64,000 bases of DNA from NCBI GenBank assembly GCA_016713965.1, contig JADJOC010000002.1, positions 478,001 to 542,000 on the forward strand, read 5' to 3'. This document shows, piece by piece, positions 31,910 through 39,142 of this stretch. This DNA comes from Chitinophagaceae bacterium (GTDB taxonomy: Bacteria; Bacteroidota; Bacteroidia; Chitinophagales; Chitinophagaceae). The position numbers and the translations under genes are program-made. Under the pieces are notes generated by a model, which ran no database searches, was not told where the DNA came from, and saw only the letters and a program-made list of their open reading frames with translations. Each line of letters begins with the position of its first letter. Position 1 is the first letter of the stretch.

Positions 31910-32626
31910 TTATTTAAAAATATTTTCAGCAATAGTCACACTCTCGGGCTTACCCACATCCACCAGGCTGTCGCCTGAATGATCATACCCTAAGATTATA
32001 TGATCTGCTGCCAGATCGAGATATGTTTCTGTTAAAGAAAATTTTCCTTGTTGCCGGATTAAATTAAATATTTGTGGCTGGAAAATTACTACACAGCTAT
32101 ATGCTTTTTGGTAAAGTGGATGTTGTGGCATAGCAATTTTTTCTTCGCCGGTTTTTGTATTCCGCCAGCCACACAAACGGTTTTTTTCATTAAATAAGAA
32201 ATACCGGGAGGTGTGCCTGTTGGTAACCCCAAAAGAAACCAATGGGTTATTCTGCTGATGAAACTTAATTAATTTATTTAAATTTAAGTCAGTCAATATA
32301 TCTACATTAAGTGTAACGAATGGTTCATTTCCCATTAATAAATTTCGGGCTTTCAGCAAGCCGCCACCTGTTTCTAAAACTTCGTTGCTTTCATAGCTGA
32401 TAATAATATTGCTTCCCCATCCCTGATTACTTTTTACTGCATCAATAACCTGGTTGGCAAAATGATGAACATTAACTACCACATCAAAAATATTATATTG
32501 TTGCAGGTATTCGATATTACGTTGCAATAAAGATTTACCATTTACCAATGCCAATGCTTTAGGATGATTGTTCGTCCAGGGTTTAAAACGTGTGCCGAGG
32601 CCGGCAGCAAAAATCATTGCCTTCAT
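31910..32626 (-). CDS. murU: sugar-1-phosphate nucleotidyltransferase, MurU-like
   Basis: About 239 residues of the NTP-transferase fold starting MKAMIFAAGLGTRFKPWT with the nucleotide-binding GxGxR signature. It contains HPKALALVNGKSLLQRNIEYL and NVDILTDL, the metal-binding Asp. I take the ATG at 32626; an upstream in-frame ATG lies inside a repeat. The neighbour upstream in the operon is an AmgK-like kinase, which in cell-wall recycling makes MurNAc-1-phosphate, the substrate that MurU converts to UDP-MurNAc. The pair therefore points to the AmgK-MurU recycling route. Confidence 0.82.
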   Translation of the reverse strand: MKAMIFAAGLGTRFKPWTNNHPKALALVNGKSLLQRNIEYLQQYNIFDVVVNVHHFANQVIDAVKSNQGWGSNIIISYESNEVLETGGGLLKARNLLMGNEPFVTLNVDILTDLNLNKLIKFHQQNNPLVSFGVTNRHTSRYFLFNEKNRLCGWRNTKTGEEKIAMPQHPLYQKAYSCVVIFQPQIFNLIRQQGKFSLTETYLDLAADHIILGYDHSGDSLVDVGKPESVTIAENIFK

Positions 32627-32630
32627 AATA

Positions 32631-32687
32631 GTTTGGGGTTTGAAGTTTTGGGGTTTGAAGTTAACTTTAAACTTCAAACCCCAAACT
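32631..32687. repeat. direct plus inverted repeat between AmgK-like and MurU-like genes
   Basis: TTTGGGGTTTGAAGTT occurs twice in tandem (about 32632-32662) and once inverted (32670-32686), forming a strong hairpin in the gap between two cotranscribed genes. It could moderate readthrough or be a small dispersed palindrome. Confidence 0.6.
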
Positions 32688-32693
32688 CTACAT

Positions 32694-34136
32694 CTAACAT
32701 AGCCAATTTGATGTATTAATATGTGTTAAATTAACCTTCACTTTAAATTTATTTTTCAAATGCCTTGCTAAAGCCTCTGCTGCATAAACGCTGCGGTGCT
32801 GGCCGCCTGTGCAGCCAAAATTTATCATCAGGTTTTTAAAATCCCTTTTAATATAATCAGCTACTGAAATGTCAACGATATTATAAACGCTGTTTAAAAA
32901 AACGGGCATATCTGTTTGTTGCTCTAAAAAATCTTTTACGGGCTTATCCAAACCACATTTTGTTTTATACCCTTCAAACCTGCCCGGATTTAAAATACCA
33001 CGGCAATCAAAAACAAAACCTCCGCCATTTTCAGACACATCAGCAGGAATGCCCTTTTTATAGGAAAAACTATTAATGGTAACAAGCAATGGTGTATCAG
33101 CTGTAGCTTTTACATTTTCAAATTGCTGTATTACTTCTTCTGATATCATCAGGGTAAGCATACGCTCAAACTCAGGTACATGAATGCCTATTTGCTTGTT
33201 TTGAATAAACCACCTGATATTTTTTAATGCCAAGGGAATACTGGTTAAAAAATGGGCTTTTCGTTCAAACAATCCTCTAAACCCATAAGCGCCTAAAACC
33301 TGCAATAACCTTATCAATACATAACCATTGTACTGCGCAACAAAGCGTATTTTATCAACAGGCTTTTCTAAAATTTCTTCCACACAGGTAATATAATACT
33401 CCAGTAAGCTGCTTTTCCATTCATCACTCAACTCTGCTTTTGCTTGCCACAATAAAGAGGCCACATCATATTGCAGAGCACCCTTCATGCCACCTTGGTA
33501 ATCGATAAAATATACCTTATCGTCTTTCACCATTATATTCCTGCTTTGAAAATCCCTGAACATAAAATAAGTATGATCTACCCGGGAAAGGTAAGTGCTT
33601 AATGCCTCAAAATCTTCAATCAGCTTTTCTTTATCGTAAGGTATTTTCAGTGTATCTAAAAAGTAATATTTAAAATACAGTAAATCACTTACAATAGCCT
33701 GTTTACCAAATTTTTGGCTTGTAATGCACTGGGTGTAATCCATACTTACGTCGCCATTAATTTGGAGGTATGCCAAAGCCTTTAAACTTTTTTCAAAAAG
33801 CGAGTATACATAATCGTTATGCCCATTCTGTTCCAGCTTATCTAAAAGAGACGTACTGCCGAAATCCTGCTGTATATAAGTGGTTTGCGCTTTATCAACA
33901 GCATAAATTTCCGGAACGGGGCAATTGATTTTTTTAAAGTGCTTGGTAAAAATGATAAAAGTATTATTCTCCTTTACATTTTTGCTATATGTTGCTATAT
34001 AAGATTTGCTGTCTTTAGTCTCGATTCTAAAATAAACCCTGTCGCTCCCACTTTGGGGAATTTTTTCAATTGAATTAATATTTACATTATTAAACGACTG
34101 AAACAATTGTTCAATACTTTCTATTACCGCTTTCAT
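32694..34136 (-). CDS. AmgK-like sugar kinase fused to RapZ C-terminal domain
   Basis: A 480-residue two-domain protein. Residues ~1-335 are an aminoglycoside-phosphotransferase-type kinase with the catalytic loop FRDFQSRNIMV and the metal motif FIDYQGG, as in AmgK (MurNAc/GlcNAc anomeric kinase). Residues ~345-480 are the RapZ C-terminal domain, with FDCRGILNPGR and the signature INFGCTGGQHRSVY. In E. coli that part of RapZ binds glucosamine-6-phosphate and regulates its synthesis. The fusion lies directly before a MurU-like gene, linking amino-sugar sensing with muropeptide sugar recycling. The RapZ N-terminal ATPase domain is absent. Confidence 0.85.
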   Translation of the reverse strand: MKAVIESIEQLFQSFNNVNINSIEKIPQSGSDRVYFRIETKDSKSYIATYSKNVKENNTFIIFTKHFKKINCPVPEIYAVDKAQTTYIQQDFGSTSLLDKLEQNGHNDYVYSLFEKSLKALAYLQINGDVSMDYTQCITSQKFGKQAIVSDLLYFKYYFLDTLKIPYDKEKLIEDFEALSTYLSRVDHTYFMFRDFQSRNIMVKDDKVYFIDYQGGMKGALQYDVASLLWQAKAELSDEWKSSLLEYYITCVEEILEKPVDKIRFVAQYNGYVLIRLLQVLGAYGFRGLFERKAHFLTSIPLALKNIRWFIQNKQIGIHVPEFERMLTLMISEEVIQQFENVKATADTPLLVTINSFSYKKGIPADVSENGGGFVFDCRGILNPGRFEGYKTKCGLDKPVKDFLEQQTDMPVFLNSVYNIVDISVADYIKRDFKNLMINFGCTGGQHRSVYAAEALARHLKNKFKVKVNLTHINTSNWLC

Positions 34137-34276
34137 TTAAATATATTAACGGTAAAAATAGAATATTTTGTTCAGTGCCAGAAATACAAGTAAGTAAGAT
34201 CAATAAAAGCTACAATGGTTTTATCATAAAAAAATTTATGTAAAATCAACCTATAAATCATCTTGCATTAAAATAC

Positions 34277-34284
34277 TACTTTTG
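34277..34284 (+). promoter_or_regulatory. -7 box upstream of the RNA ligase operon
   Basis: TACTTTTG matches the TAnnTTTG consensus in the 270-nt intergenic region before the RNA ligase gene. It implies a ~120-nt leader. Confidence 0.45.
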
Positions 34285-34409
34285 CATAACTAAATTCTCA
34301 TTTTACACTTTATAAAAAAAAGACCATGTAATTGTTTTAATAAATAATGTTTCAGCTACCGGTATACACTACAGGTATGTTTTCTATTATTTCATTTTAA
34401 ATAAATTAT

Positions 34410-35114
34410 ATGAGTTTATCAAGGAAATACGGGAGGACTTTTCATTTTCCATTCTCTCCCGGAACTACAAGCGACGACAGGATCAATAGCAACTACTGGC
34501 AGGACATTTGCCAAATTCCAACAATAATTCATACAGAAAAACTGGATGGGGAAAATAATTGTTTGAGTAAATATGGTGTTTTTGCAAGATCGCATGCAGC
34601 ACCTACCACTTCTGCCTGGACAAAAAGCATTAGGGAGAGATGGCATTTGTTAAAAAATGACTTGGGAGATTACGAAATCTTTGGAGAAAATTTATATGCG
34701 GTACATTCTATTATCTACCCCAATATAGAAGATCACTATTTCGTTTTTGGTGTACGGGAAAATAATCACTGGTTATCCTGGGAGGAAACTGTTTTTATAG
34801 CCGCTGCTTTTGATTTACAAACAGTTCCGGTAATTGAAACTATTAAAGATTTAAACGATAAAACAGCATTTGAAAATCATTTTAGGAAGTTGGTGGACCA
34901 GCCCGGCTATTTTGGATCAATAGATATCCAGACTCAGAGGAGTTGCACTATGGAAGGAATAGTAACAAGAAACGTCGATGAGTACTCAGTAGATGATTTT
35001 CAAAAAAATGTATTTAAATATGTAAGAAAAGGTCACGTAAAAACAGATGAACACTGGACAAGGAACTGGAAACGAGCCTCTTTAAAATTTGAAAAAAATG
35101 TGGACAATAAGTAA
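34410..35114 (+). CDS. RNA ligase (Rnl/DRB0094-like)
   Basis: A 234-residue ATP-dependent nucleotidyltransferase. Motif I is EKLDGEN with the adenylylated lysine at Lys44. Motif III-like YEIFGENLYAVHSI, motif IV MEGIV and motif V FKYVRKGHVK follow in order, so the catalytic core of a polynucleotide (RNA) ligase is complete. It seals 5'-phosphate to 3'-OH ends, the product ends of a Pnk-type repair pathway. The next gene starts at 35098, overlapping by 17 nt, and encodes an HD-plus-polynucleotide-kinase protein, so the two form a ligase-kinase repair pair. The operon converges on rtcB, a ligase of the opposite end chemistry. Confidence 0.87.
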   Translation: MSLSRKYGRTFHFPFSPGTTSDDRINSNYWQDICQIPTIIHTEKLDGENNCLSKYGVFARSHAAPTTSAWTKSIRERWHLLKNDLGDYEIFGENLYAVHSIIYPNIEDHYFVFGVRENNHWLSWEETVFIAAAFDLQTVPVIETIKDLNDKTAFENHFRKLVDQPGYFGSIDIQTQRSCTMEGIVTRNVDEYSVDDFQKNVFKYVRKGHVKTDEHWTRNWKRASLKFEKNVDNK

Positions 35115-36201
35115 CGATAAAAGCTGGAATGCTTTACAAAAATATGATTGGGTAAAAGATATGCATGGCGTACCGCAAAGTCCTGTACATCATGCTGAAG
35201 GTGATGTGGCAGTACATACAAAAATGGTAGTAGAAGCTTGAGAAAATATTGAAGAATATGAGTTGATATCTAACCAGGAAAAAGAAATAACATGGGCTGC
35301 TGCTTTATTTCATGATGTGGAAAAGCGGAGTTGCACTTTTACAGATGAAAATGGAAATGTAGTATCACCAGGCCATGCAAAAAAAGGTGCATTAACCACA
35401 AGGCAGATTTTGTATCGCAATATTGATACTCCCTTTTTTATACGGGAAAGTATTGTTGCATTGGTAAGATATCACGGATTGCCACTTTGGGTATTTGAAA
35501 AAGAAAATCCTGTTCAGGCATTGATAAAAGCAAGCTTGGAAGTAAATACATATTTACTTTACATATTAGCCAAAGCTGATGTGCTGGGCAGAATCTGCCA
35601 GGATAAAAATGAACTGTTGTACAAAATAGAATTGTTTAAAGAATTGTGTATTGACAATCATTGCTTCGGATTTCCCAGGCATTTTGAAAGTGATTTGGCA
35701 AAATTTCAATATTTTAGAAAAGGTGATCAAAGCCCGGATTATGTGCCCTTTGATGATACAAAAACAAAAGTGGTTTTATTATCAGGAATTGCAGGAAGTG
35801 GCAAAGATTATTTTATAGCTAAAAACTATCCTGACTATGCAATAATATCATTGGATGATATGAGACGTAAATTAAAAATTAACTATAAGGATACAAAAGG
35901 AAACGGCCAGGTTATCCAGGCAGCAAAAGAACTGGCAAAAAAATATTTAAGAACGCAAACACCTTTTGTATGGAATGCTACTAACATTACATTGCAGATG
36001 AGGGAGCAACTGATAGATCTATTTGCACCGTATCTGCCTGTTGTTACAATCATTTACATTGAAGTGCCGTATAAAAAACTAATTGCACAAAATAGCAACA
36101 GAAATTTTTCAATTCCACCATCAGTGATAGAAAAAATGATTGATAAGCTGGAAGTGCCCAGAAGCTGGGAAGCACATGAAGTAAAATATATTATTAATTA
36201 G
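35098..36201 (+). CDS. HD-domain plus polynucleotide-kinase-like protein (in-frame TGA)
   Basis: About 367 residues. The N-terminal HD hydrolase domain shows SPVHHAEGDVAVHTKMVVEA then, after the interruption, AALFHDVEKRS. The C-terminal kinase domain (~from residue 222) has Walker A SGIAGSGKD and SLDDMRRKL, as in T4 Pnk-like RNA end-healing kinases. A TGA at 35239-35241 (codon 48) interrupts the HD domain in frame; the family usually has Leu here, so a substitution error is likeliest, with translation otherwise resuming only at ~35263. It overlaps the RNA ligase start-to-stop and should heal RNA ends for it; the HD domain may remove a 2',3'-cyclic phosphate or 3'-phosphate. Confidence 0.82.
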
Positions 36202-36206
36202 TTAAT

Positions 36207-36242
36207 AAAAAGAGCGGCATCAATCTGATTGCCGCTCTTTTT
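36207..36242. terminator. bidirectional terminator between HD-Pnk and rtcB
   Basis: AAAGAGCGGCA pairs with TGCCGCTCTTT across a 10-nt loop, with A-run before and T-run after, in the 51-nt gap between convergent genes. Confidence 0.85.
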
Positions 36243-36252
36243 AAGCATTTAC

Positions 36253-37713
36253 TTATTCACCATTTACCTCATCGCTTTTTCTATTGCGCTTTTTACCAAA
36301 TGTTTTAGCAGAAGTTCCATCCATCTGCACAATTTTAGGATAAAATTTTCCTAATACATCCACTAAAGCAGTCTGGCTTTTCATCACTTCTTCAATATCC
36401 TTGTAGGCATGTGGCGCTTCATCCAGGCCACCACCCAATAATTTCACCCCATGCTCTTTCAATTCTTTTTGTAATATTTCATGCGTAATATTTGCCAAAG
36501 CTTTTGTACGGCTCATTTTACGGCCGGCGCCATGGCTGGCAGAATTAATAGAGGCAACCTCACCTTTACCTTTTACAATAAATCCTGGCGCTGTCATACT
36601 TCCCGGGATAATTCCCAATACATTTTTCCCCGCAGGTGTAGCGCCTTTACGGTGTACAATCACTTCTTTACCCTCATACATTTCCTTCCACGCAAAGTTG
36701 TGGTGGTTTTCTACCATTGTTGCAGGTTTTTCACCAATGGCTTTTGCAATTTTTTGATGGATAGTATAGTGGCATGCGCTGGCATAATCACCCGCTATAT
36801 TCATAGCCAGCCAGTATTCCAAACCTTCTTCCGTATCCAAATCCAGCCAAGCCAAATGTTTGGCTTCTTTTGGCAATACGGTTTTCTCCATAGCTATTCT
36901 TGTGTAATGATTGGCGATATTAGCGCCCAAACCACGGCTACCGCTATGGCTAAGTAAACCCACATACTTACCTGTCTTCAAATTAAATGGATTAGCTGCA
37001 TCTGTAATTTCTACAATGCCAAATTCTACAAAATGATTACCGCTACCGGAAGAACCCAATTGCCTTGCAGCTTTAATTTGTAATGGCTTTAAAAAATCAA
37101 TTTCCGTAAATTCTTTTCGGTCTAAAATTTCATTTTCAATGACTCCGCTGAATTCACGGCCTGCACCAAATAAAGTCTTAGCCACCAGCTCACGCTGAAA
37201 AAATGATTCTCTTTTCTTTAATTCTTCTGCATCAATATTAAAAATGCTTAGGCACATCCTGCAACCAATATCCACACCTACCGCATAAGGTATGATGGCA
37301 TTGTTGGTAGCCAGTACCCCACCAATAGGCAAGCCATAACCCTGGTGGGCATCGGGCATTAAAGCCCCCGCTACAGACACGGGCAATTTGCTCGCTGTTT
37401 CCATTTGCAACAATGCGCCTTCTTCGATATGTTGTGCGCCAAAAATATTGTAATGCACCCCTTTTTCGTTTAATGGAATTTCGGTTGTTTCTACTTCCGG
37501 CTCTTCAATTAATTGTTCGGCAATTTTTCCCAGCACTGTATCCTCAACATATTCATGTGGTGCTGCTAATATTTCTTTCAATATTTGCAAAGCATCTTCT
37601 TCTGAATGATGCTTATAATTTGTACACATCACATGCATGGCAATGCTTACCACCGGCCCTTCGGGATAACCGATGGCACGGATTTGTTTTCCTGTTAATT
37701 TTAATTTGCTCAT
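36253..37713 (-). CDS. rtcB: RtcB RNA ligase
   Basis: A 486-residue GTP- and Mn-dependent RNA splicing/repair ligase joining 2',3'-cyclic-phosphate (or 3'-phosphate) to 5'-OH ends, the ends left by many anticodon nucleases. Conserved metal-site motifs are present: GVDIGCRM (Asp and Cys ligands), GSSGSGNHFVEFG, SHSGSRGLG, NHHNFAWKE and VHRKGATPA. SASHGAGRKMSR holds the guanylylated histidine. I take the ATG at 37713 (MSKLKLTGKQ). It is the last gene of a minus-strand block containing TROVE and the Y-RNA-like array, matching the rsr-yrl-rtcB order of enterobacterial RNA-repair operons. Confidence 0.96.
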   Translation of the reverse strand: MSKLKLTGKQIRAIGYPEGPVVSIAMHVMCTNYKHHSEEDALQILKEILAAPHEYVEDTVLGKIAEQLIEEPEVETTEIPLNEKGVHYNIFGAQHIEEGALLQMETASKLPVSVAGALMPDAHQGYGLPIGGVLATNNAIIPYAVGVDIGCRMCLSIFNIDAEELKKRESFFQRELVAKTLFGAGREFSGVIENEILDRKEFTEIDFLKPLQIKAARQLGSSGSGNHFVEFGIVEITDAANPFNLKTGKYVGLLSHSGSRGLGANIANHYTRIAMEKTVLPKEAKHLAWLDLDTEEGLEYWLAMNIAGDYASACHYTIHQKIAKAIGEKPATMVENHHNFAWKEMYEGKEVIVHRKGATPAGKNVLGIIPGSMTAPGFIVKGKGEVASINSASHGAGRKMSRTKALANITHEILQKELKEHGVKLLGGGLDEAPHAYKDIEEVMKSQTALVDVLGKFYPKIVQMDGTSAKTFGKKRNRKSDEVNGE

Positions 37714-37751
37714 TGTTATATTTTTACCGCAGCGTCGCAAAGACGCTGAGT

Positions 37752-37880
37752 GTTTATTTTATTTTTTTGCCGGGAAGGCGGTAAAACGAAAAATAAATTT
37801 TCGTGATATTTTTAATACCAGCATTTGTTTTTCATGGCATCTTCGTTGTAGCCTGCCCCGTCCGAAGGCGGGGTCGCAAT
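37752..37880. repeat. dispersed intergenic repeat, copy 1
   Basis: It shares TTTTTTTGCCGGGAAGGCGG and GTAGCCTGCCCCGTCCGAAGG (short cores) with 53828-53935, in the same order and spacing of about 70-80 nt. A more diverged relative lies inside the tRNA array at 45670-45795. No gene is apparent. Confidence 0.65.
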
Positions 37881-37988
37881 CCGTTCATCGGCAGTACTGC
37901 TATTTAGCTTATTTTTTATTTAATTTTTTGCTACCATTATTATACTTATCAGTAAGCAATATTTATACCTTAAAAATTATTAATAAAA

Positions 37989-38151
37989 GGAAGGTAACTG
38001 GCGAAAAGAGCATGCCGCCCTTACCAATTTCATTGGCAGTGGACACGCTAGCTTCATCTCAAAGAGACTGGCTGGCTCACTAGTCAGTTGCCCAACATTG
38101 CTACCTTAGGACCGTTATAGTTACGAAGTATCTCTCTTCTACGACACTTCC
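37989..38151 (-). ncRNA. Y-RNA-like RNA 7, with 23S rRNA helix 69-71 mimic
   Basis: Last of seven tandem RNAs. The closing stem GGAAG/CTTCC (38147-38151 with 37989-37993) is followed by the shared 5' block TGTCGTAG...TACTTCG. The covarying GT/AC extension of the array is present. Right after the block, minus-strand 38124-38100 reads at least 25 nt identical to the universally conserved 23S rRNA segment containing helix 69 loop and the start of helix 71 (also the I-CeuI recognition core). Further in, GTCTC..GAGA and TGAAATTG are reminiscent of nearby 23S helices. It has no tRNA-like T-arm, unlike its neighbours. The direct sequence match is seen; a decoy or chaperone role is inferred. Confidence 0.8.
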
Positions 38152-38172
38152 AGATATTAATTATTCAAATAA

Positions 38173-38301
38173 AGCAGGGTAAAAAACGAAAAGAGACATA
38201 CCGCTCTAACCGCTGAGCTACAGGTATTGCTACCAGGCAGGATTCTGAACCTGCGACCTGTCGAGTGATAATCGAAGTAACCCTTTTCTACGACACCTGC
38301 T
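38173..38301 (-). ncRNA. Y-RNA-like RNA 6, permuted tRNA-like
   Basis: Closing stem AGCAGG/CCTGCT, then bulged T and GT/AC pairs, then the shared 5' block ending TACTTCG. Internal order on the minus strand: anticodon-like arm TCGA-TTATCAC-TCGA (38261-38275), T-arm GCAGG..CCTGC (38237-38254), and acceptor 3' strand, GCAA loop, acceptor 5' strand (38221-38236, one mismatch). Then come TA at the tRNA 8-9 positions and D-arm GCTC..GAGC (38203-38218). This is a tRNA circularly permuted between D-arm and anticodon arm. Enterobacterial and mycobacterial YrlA also carry tRNA-like modules. Confidence 0.85.
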
Positions 38302-38306
38302 AAAAT

Positions 38307-38499
38307 TTTAAGGGCTATAAGCGAACAAAGTTCTGCTCCCAATGAGCAAACCGCCCCATAATGTTGCTAATATGTTAATTGGTTAATTAGGATGATACTA
38401 GTTTTACAAGTTAACCAATTAACATATCAACCAATCACTTATATAGTGGGGCGGCATAGAATCGAACTACGAAGTAACCCTGTTCTACGGCACCTTAAA
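38307..38499 (-). ncRNA. Y-RNA-like RNA 5, permuted tRNA-like with long insert
   Basis: Closing stem TTTAAGG/CCTTAAA, bulged T, GC/GC pairs, shared 5' block. T-arm CGTAG-TTCGATT-CTATG (38455-38471). The acceptor strands CCGCCCCA/TGGGGCGG (38447-38454 with 38351-38358) pair over 8 bp. The short loop of the other copies is replaced by an 88-nt insert containing a perfect 16-bp inverted repeat (38371-38386 with 38411-38426). D-arm GCTC-ATTGG-GAGC lies at 38335-38347. There is no anticodon-like arm between the block and the T-arm. Confidence 0.82.
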
Positions 38500-38512
38500 T
38501 ATGTAAAAAAAA

Positions 38513-38601
38513 TTGAAAGAGCAACAGGCAGCAAAAGAGCTGGGCTTTCGCCCTAGGTTTTTTGATAAAACGAAGTATCTCTTACTTACGGCATCTTTCA
38601 A
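38513..38601 (-). ncRNA. Y-RNA-like RNA 4, short form
   Basis: Closing stem TTGAAAGA/TCTTTCAA (8 bp, perfect), bulged T, GC/GC pairs, then the block TGCCGTAAG...TACTTCG. At 89 nt it is the shortest member. Its internal domain has a GAAA-capped hairpin GGGC-GAAA-GCCC (38542-38553) and no clear T- or D-arm. Confidence 0.75.
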
Positions 38602-38608
38602 AAAAGTA

Positions 38609-38735
38609 AAGAGGGTAAAAAGCGAAAAAAGACATACCGCTCTACCGCTGAGCTACAGGTATTGCTACCTGGCAGGAATCGAACCTGCGTCCGGTCGATT
38701 AATAGTCGAAGTAACCCTTTTCTACGACACCTCTT
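38609..38735 (-). ncRNA. Y-RNA-like RNA 3, permuted tRNA-like (clearest copy)
   Basis: Closing stem AAGAGG/CCTCTT, bulged T, GT/AC pairs, shared block TGTCGTAG...TTACTTCG. Internal tRNA parts in permuted order: anticodon-like arm TCGA-CTATTAA-TCGA (38695-38709), T-arm GCAGG-TTCGATT-CCTGC (38672-38688), acceptor CAGGTA-GCAA-TACCTG hairpin (38656-38671), TA, and D-arm GCTC-AGCGGTA-GAGC (38639-38653). Every stem is perfect. The 3' and 5' acceptor strands are joined by a GNRA-type tetraloop, so the RNA cannot be aminoacylated. It probably presents a tRNA fold to a tRNA-binding or repair enzyme while the closing stem binds the TROVE protein. Confidence 0.88.
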
Positions 38736-38741
38736 AATTAT

Positions 38742-38779
38742 TTTACCTCATCTCCAGCCTCCTTCAAAAGGAGAAGGGA
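38742..38779. repeat. CTCCTTCAAAAGGAGAAGG intergenic palindrome
   Basis: Short palindromic core within a CCTCATC..AGCC..CCTTCAAAAGGAGAAGGG element. Related copies are at 42450-42480, 44857-44890 and 46543-46576. It lies between Y-RNA-like RNAs 3 and 2. Confidence 0.6.
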
Positions 38780-38807
38780 AATTTTATTTTTTTATTCTAT
38801 TTCAAAG

Positions 38808-38945
38808 TTAAGAGGATGAAAAACGAACAGTGTATGGACTGAGCTATAATTTTGTTTTACCAAAAAAAGCAGGAGTTGCACCTGCGCCTTCCGCCAAAAT
38901 GGCGGACGCTCTTACGAAGTAACGCTATCCTACGACACCTCTTAA
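38808..38945 (-). ncRNA. Y-RNA-like RNA 2, partly tRNA-like
   Basis: Closing stem TTAAGAGG/CCTCTTAA (8 bp, perfect), bulged T, GT/AT pairs (one wobble), shared block with GCGTTACTTCG. Internal hairpin CCGCC/GGCGG (38891-38905) occupies the anticodon-arm position. The T-arm GCAGG-TGCAACT-CCTGC is at 38869-38885, then an A/T-rich acceptor-like hairpin TTTTG/CAAAA and a degenerate TAGCTCAG D-region. Confidence 0.8.
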
Positions 38946-38950
38946 AAACA

Positions 38951-39060
38951 TAAGGAGCTACAGACGAAACAAGACTTTGCCATGAGGATTTGCACCTCTT
39001 CCGGGTTTTCACCCAGACCCTTTGTTGGCCCCGAAGTAACCCATTTCTACGGCATCCTTA
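38951..39060 (-). ncRNA. Y-RNA-like RNA 1 (nearest TROVE)
   Basis: Closing stem TAAGGA/TCCTTA, bulged T, GC/GC pairs, block TGCCGTAG...TTACTTCG. Internal hairpin CTGGGT-GAAA-ACCCGG (39001-39016) is followed by a T-arm-like GAGG-TGCAAAT-CCTC (38984-38998). The D-arm and acceptor are not recognisable. It begins about 80 nt downstream of the TROVE stop codon, so it is probably cotranscribed and processed. Confidence 0.78.
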
Positions 39061-39142
39061 ATTTCCTAATATTTTTTAAAGAATTTGGAAAAAGCAGCAT
39101 CCTGTTTGCACAGAATACTACTTATCTTTCCTCCTTTTGCTA

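Noticed and set aside
38100..38124. I-CeuI homing endonuclease site as evidence of an rRNA operon or intron
   Set aside because: Only the helix 69-71 segment is present, inside a Y-RNA-like unit; no flanking 23S sequence, intron or endonuclease gene is seen.
37989..39060. CRISPR-like array (repeated GAAGTAACCC...CTACG block with variable spacers)
   Set aside because: The block is not identical between copies, spacers vary from 89 to 193 nt and carry covarying RNA structure and tRNA parts; there are no cas genes nearby.
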